A stretch of 8,299 nt of DNA from assembly GCA_020061725.1 (NCBI GenBank), contig JAGUXS010000026.1, positions 1 through 8,299 of the forward strand. Reading direction: 5' to 3'. The notes below the pieces were generated by a model. That model was given only the letters and a program-made list of their open reading frames with translations, ran no database searches and was not told the DNA's origin. Below are positions 6,888-8,299 of this stretch, in pieces. Every line of letters begins with the position of its first letter. Within the stretch, counting starts at the first letter, position 1. The stretch comes from Patescibacteria group bacterium (GTDB taxonomy: Bacteria; Patescibacteriota; Patescibacteriia; UBA2591; PGYQ01). A program made the translations under genes and the position numbers.

Positions 6888-6896
6888 ATTGTATCA
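6888..6896 (-). promoter_or_regulatory. extended -10 promoter element, predicted leaderless start
   Basis: TGATACAAT on the minus strand fits the extended -10 form TGnTATAAT with one mismatch. Seven bases separate it from the ATG at 6880, so the transcript should begin on or one base before the start codon. No clear -35 hexamer is seen, as is common with extended -10 promoters. Confidence 0.55.
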
Positions 6897-6948
6897 GATT
6901 TTTTATAAAAAATAAAAGTTTGGCTTTTTAAAAAAACTTAGCTGGCAT

Positions 6949-6990
6949 TTTTTGACCAACGTCTTGCGGATAAAAAAGTTTTGTCAAAAA
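6949..6990. repeat. 8-bp inverted repeat in the spacer
   Basis: TTTTTGAC (6949-6956) is complementary to GTCAAAAA (6983-6990) across a 26-base loop. On the minus strand it lies downstream of the methyltransferase gene. Weak and of unknown meaning. Confidence 0.3.
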
Positions 6991-7037
6991 GTAATTTATG
7001 TGAAGTGTAGCGAAGCCTTTTTTTTATTCACCATTAT

Positions 7038-7083
7038 GTAACTCGAAGGGTAAAATTATTGCGAAGCAATCGCAAAGTTACCC
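7038..7083. repeat. nested inverted repeats downstream of the methyltransferase gene
   Basis: An inner hairpin ATTGC-GAA-GCAAT (7058-7070) lies inside an outer stem GGGTAA (7048-7053) with TTACCC (7078-7083). An overlapping alternative stem pairs GTAACT (7038-7043) with AGTTAC (7076-7081), using the same bases, so the two outer stems exclude each other. The core ATTGCGAAGCAATCGCAA resembles dispersed palindromic intergenic repeats of bacteria. The element lies 13-58 bases past the methyltransferase stop and may act as its transcript end. No T run follows immediately. Confidence 0.5.
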
Positions 7084-7095
7084 GAAACACATTTA

Positions 7096-7887
7096 TTATT
7101 TTTTTGACTTTTGCCCCACATAGATTCCATAGCCAAAATATTCGTCTTCATACTTCTTCATGAAGCTATCTAACCCATTCATCTTTTTTCTTATCTTTGG
7201 ATTAAATAACTGTTTGTAAAAAATCTTAATCGCCTTTAATATCCCAAGTTCTCTTAGATTACAAGGACACTCCATCTCATAGGTCTTTGAAACAACCTCC
7301 TCTAAATTAGAGTTAAAGATTAGCCTTCGCCAGTTCTCAGATGTCTTTGCATTCTGGAAAAATTCGCAAATATTCTCTTTTGCTTCTTCAAAGAATTCCT
7401 TTGGTGGTTGCTTCTTCCAAGTCAGTTCCAAGATACCGATATATCCATTTGGTTTTACTATTCTAATCGCCTCCCTAATTGCTTTTTTTTGATTGCTTAC
7501 CATAATCAAGACTGCTTGAAATATAGCCACATCAAACTCGTTATCAGAAAACGGAAGGTTCTCTGCATTTGCTACTTTGAATGATAATTTATTTTCTAAA
7601 CCCTTCTTTTTCGCAAGTTCTTTTGCTTTGTTGATTAAATTTTCGTCAAGGTCAATTCCTGTTACCGAGCACCCAAATCTTTCAGCAAGGTAGACATCGT
7701 TTGTCCCTCTTGCACAAGCAATATCTAAAACCCTTGTCTCTTTATTAATATTACATAGATTAGCCATTTCACCAGTTGCCTTAAGTCCACCTGGATGAAG
7801 ATTTGGCAATCCAATAACATTAGCCATAAAGTCAAAAATATTGCATTTTTCAATATCAACTACACAACAATTATTTTTATTAATCAT
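7096..7887 (-). CDS. class I SAM-dependent methyltransferase
   Basis: The 263-residue protein has the Rossmann-fold methyltransferase pattern: motif I VLDIACARG (53-61), the acidic end of strand 2 in GIDLD (77-81), NAENLPF (107-113), the strand-4 segment FDVAIFQAV (118-126) and VKPNGYIGILEL (144-155). LHPGGLKATGEMA (30-42) before motif I is shared by a subset of small-molecule methyltransferases. Motif I is atypical, with Ala57 and Ala59 where Gly is usual. The protein has nine cysteines, including CC at 7-8 and CPC at 207-209, so a thiol or metalloid-related substrate is conceivable but not shown. The start is firm: a strong Shine-Dalgarno site precedes it and the ATG overlaps the stop of the upstream mini-gene (ATGA). 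It ends with two TAA codons. Its base composition is less AT-rich than nrdD, which may suggest a different history. The substrate is unknown. Confidence 0.85.
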   Translation of the reverse strand: MINKNNCCVVDIEKCNIFDFMANVIGLPNLHPGGLKATGEMANLCNINKETRVLDIACARGTNDVYLAERFGCSVTGIDLDENLINKAKELAKKKGLENKLSFKVANAENLPFSDNEFDVAIFQAVLIMVSNQKKAIREAIRIVKPNGYIGILELTWKKQPPKEFFEEAKENICEFFQNAKTSENWRRLIFNSNLEEVVSKTYEMECPCNLRELGILKAIKIFYKQLFNPKIRKKMNGLDSFMKKYEDEYFGYGIYVGQKSKK

Positions 7888-8032
7888 TTTTTTATCACCT
7901 CCTTACTTTTATGTCCCTCTATATAAATACTTGTCACATATTCATCGAGGGTTTTATTCTCTCCCAAATTATCTAAAATAGTCTACCTATAAGGTCTTTT
8001 GTATTAGGGTCAATACAGGCAAAATCTAGCAT
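7884..8032 (-). pseudogene. mini-gene of about 49 codons split by a one-base deletion
   Basis: From ATG at 8032 the frame reads MLDFACIDPNTKDLIGRLF and stops at TAG (7975-7973). One frame over, immediately onward, it reads LDNLGENKTLDEYVTSIYIE, then GHKSKEVIKK, and ends with the TGA that overlaps the methyltransferase ATG. Adding one T to the T4 run at 7979-7976 joins both halves into a single 49-residue protein, MLDF...IGRLFLDNLGENK...VIKK, with no stop. A Shine-Dalgarno-like site lies upstream. I do not recognise the family. The short acidic/basic helical sequence could be a small partner of the methyltransferase. The break may be real decay, programmed shifting or a sequencing error. Confidence 0.6.
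7894..7904 (-). promoter_or_regulatory. strong Shine-Dalgarno site of the methyltransferase gene
   Basis: AAGGAGGTGAT is a full-length match to the anti-Shine-Dalgarno tail of 16S rRNA. Its GGAGG core ends 10 bases before the ATG at 7887. It is embedded in the last codons of the mini-gene (KEVIKK), so translation of the two is probably coupled. Confidence 0.85.
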
Positions 8033-8038
8033 TCTTGT

Positions 8039-8048
8039 TCACTTCCTT
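8039..8048 (-). promoter_or_regulatory. Shine-Dalgarno-like site of the mini-gene
   Basis: AAGGAAGTGA overlaps the stop codon of the upstream partial gene and lies about 11 bases (from GGA) before the ATG at 8032. It supports the ATG choice and an operon layout. Confidence 0.45.
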
Positions 8049-8299
8049 ATTTTTTTATATATTTGATTCGACCTTTTTCTCTTTCCCCTCCTTTTTATAA
8101 GAATTCTGGCAACTAATAAACCAATCCTTTTTGCTTCTTCTAAACTTTTAGAATTCTTTTCAACCCCTCCTTTGGCATCAACGCTAAAAACTTTATTTGT
8201 TTCTCTCACTAAATACATTCTGGCAATGAACCCAATTTTTTTTAATATCTTCAAAACTAAAATATTACTATCTTCATAGGAAGTGGCAATTGCTCCAAA
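8039..8299 (-). CDS. C-terminal part of a protein, possibly hydroxymethylbilane synthase-like
   Basis: The frame is open from the window edge, so the gene starts outside. 86 residues are visible, ending at TGA 8041-8039. They begin FGAIATSYEDSNILVLKILK and carry on through VFSVDAKGGVEKNSKSLEEA to KRIGLLVARILIKRRG and a very basic tail. The order 'P-[IF]-G-A-x-A', a short strand pair, then an 'EEAxxIGxxVAxxLIxRG' helix matches the C-terminal domain of hydroxymethylbilane synthase (HemC), which polymerises porphobilinogen in tetrapyrrole synthesis. The catalytic core and cofactor cysteine lie outside the window, so the call is weak. Tetrapyrrole synthesis would also be unusual in a reduced CPR genome. 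The gene heads the cluster with the mini-gene and methyltransferase. Confidence 0.6.
   Translation of the reverse strand, partial: FGAIATSYEDSNILVLKILKKIGFIARMYLVRETNKVFSVDAKGGVEKNSKSLEEAKRIGLLVARILIKRRGKRKRSNQIYKKIRK

Noticed and set aside
7918..7931. Archaeal-type TATA box (TTTATATA) in front of the methyltransferase, suggesting an archaeal donor
   Set aside because: The motif falls inside the coding sequence of the mini-gene (codons for SIYIE), so it is explained without a promoter.
5172..8041. UGA recoded as glycine (as in Gracilibacteria/SR1), suggested by IGL-TGA-FIFL in the DUF1648 remnant and by an in-frame continuation past TGA 8041-8039
   Set aside because: The remnant also has an in-frame TAA, all long genes are free of internal TGA while rich in normal Gly codons, and the continuation past 8039 has its own ATG and ribosome-binding site.
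1..8299. CRISPR array, insertion sequence, phage or toxin-antitoxin genes
   Set aside because: No regularly spaced repeats, transposase, integrase or recognisable toxin motifs were found on either strand. The only tandem repeat is the two-copy duplication at 5512-5580.

Overview
The window looks like a piece of a small, very AT-rich bacterial genome, most likely of the Patescibacteria/CPR (Parcubacteria-like) type. This is an inference. It rests on the base composition, poly-Lys/Ile/Phe proteins, a near absence of Shine-Dalgarno sites in front of lead genes, an anaerobic class III ribonucleotide reductase, and a membrane protein combining DUF333 and GerMN domains of a kind I associate with that group. 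No phylogenetic marker here settles it. All intact genes lie on the minus strand, so the functional order runs from high to low coordinates.

Right end (8299 to 7096): a short cluster holds the C-terminal part of a protein that resembles the last domain of hydroxymethylbilane synthase (tentative). It is followed by a tiny gene of about 49 codons, split by a one-base deletion, and then by a class I SAM-dependent methyltransferase whose ATG overlaps the tiny gene's stop (ATGA). Both downstream genes have Shine-Dalgarno sites inside the preceding gene, as expected for a translationally coupled operon. A 215-bp spacer follows that holds nested inverted repeats.

Middle (6880 to 5012): an intact membrane-anchored protein with a DUF333 domain and a GerMN domain appears to be expressed from a leaderless extended -10 promoter. 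It is followed by the wreck of a small operon: a DUF1648/SdpI-type membrane protein broken by a 41-bp tandem duplication, a one-base insertion in a C6 run and a deleted or eroded 3' half, then a stub of a second, coupled gene.

Left half (4954 to 532): an AT-rich palindrome, possibly a terminator for the dead operon and also similar to an NrdR box, precedes nrdD. The nrdD gene (anaerobic ribonucleoside-triphosphate reductase, with ATP cone, zinc site and glycyl radical site) has a promoter whose -10 places transcription start on the ATG. After 97 bp comes a 719-residue polytopic membrane protein with a GT-C-like layout and a less AT-rich, repeat-like peptide insertion in one loop.

Far left (594 to 1): a 457-bp stretch without an intact gene contains an eroded plus-strand reading frame ending in a helix-turn-helix-like segment, and a strong bulged hairpin. 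An initiator tRNA-Met gene ends at the window edge, just short of the last base of its encoded CCA.
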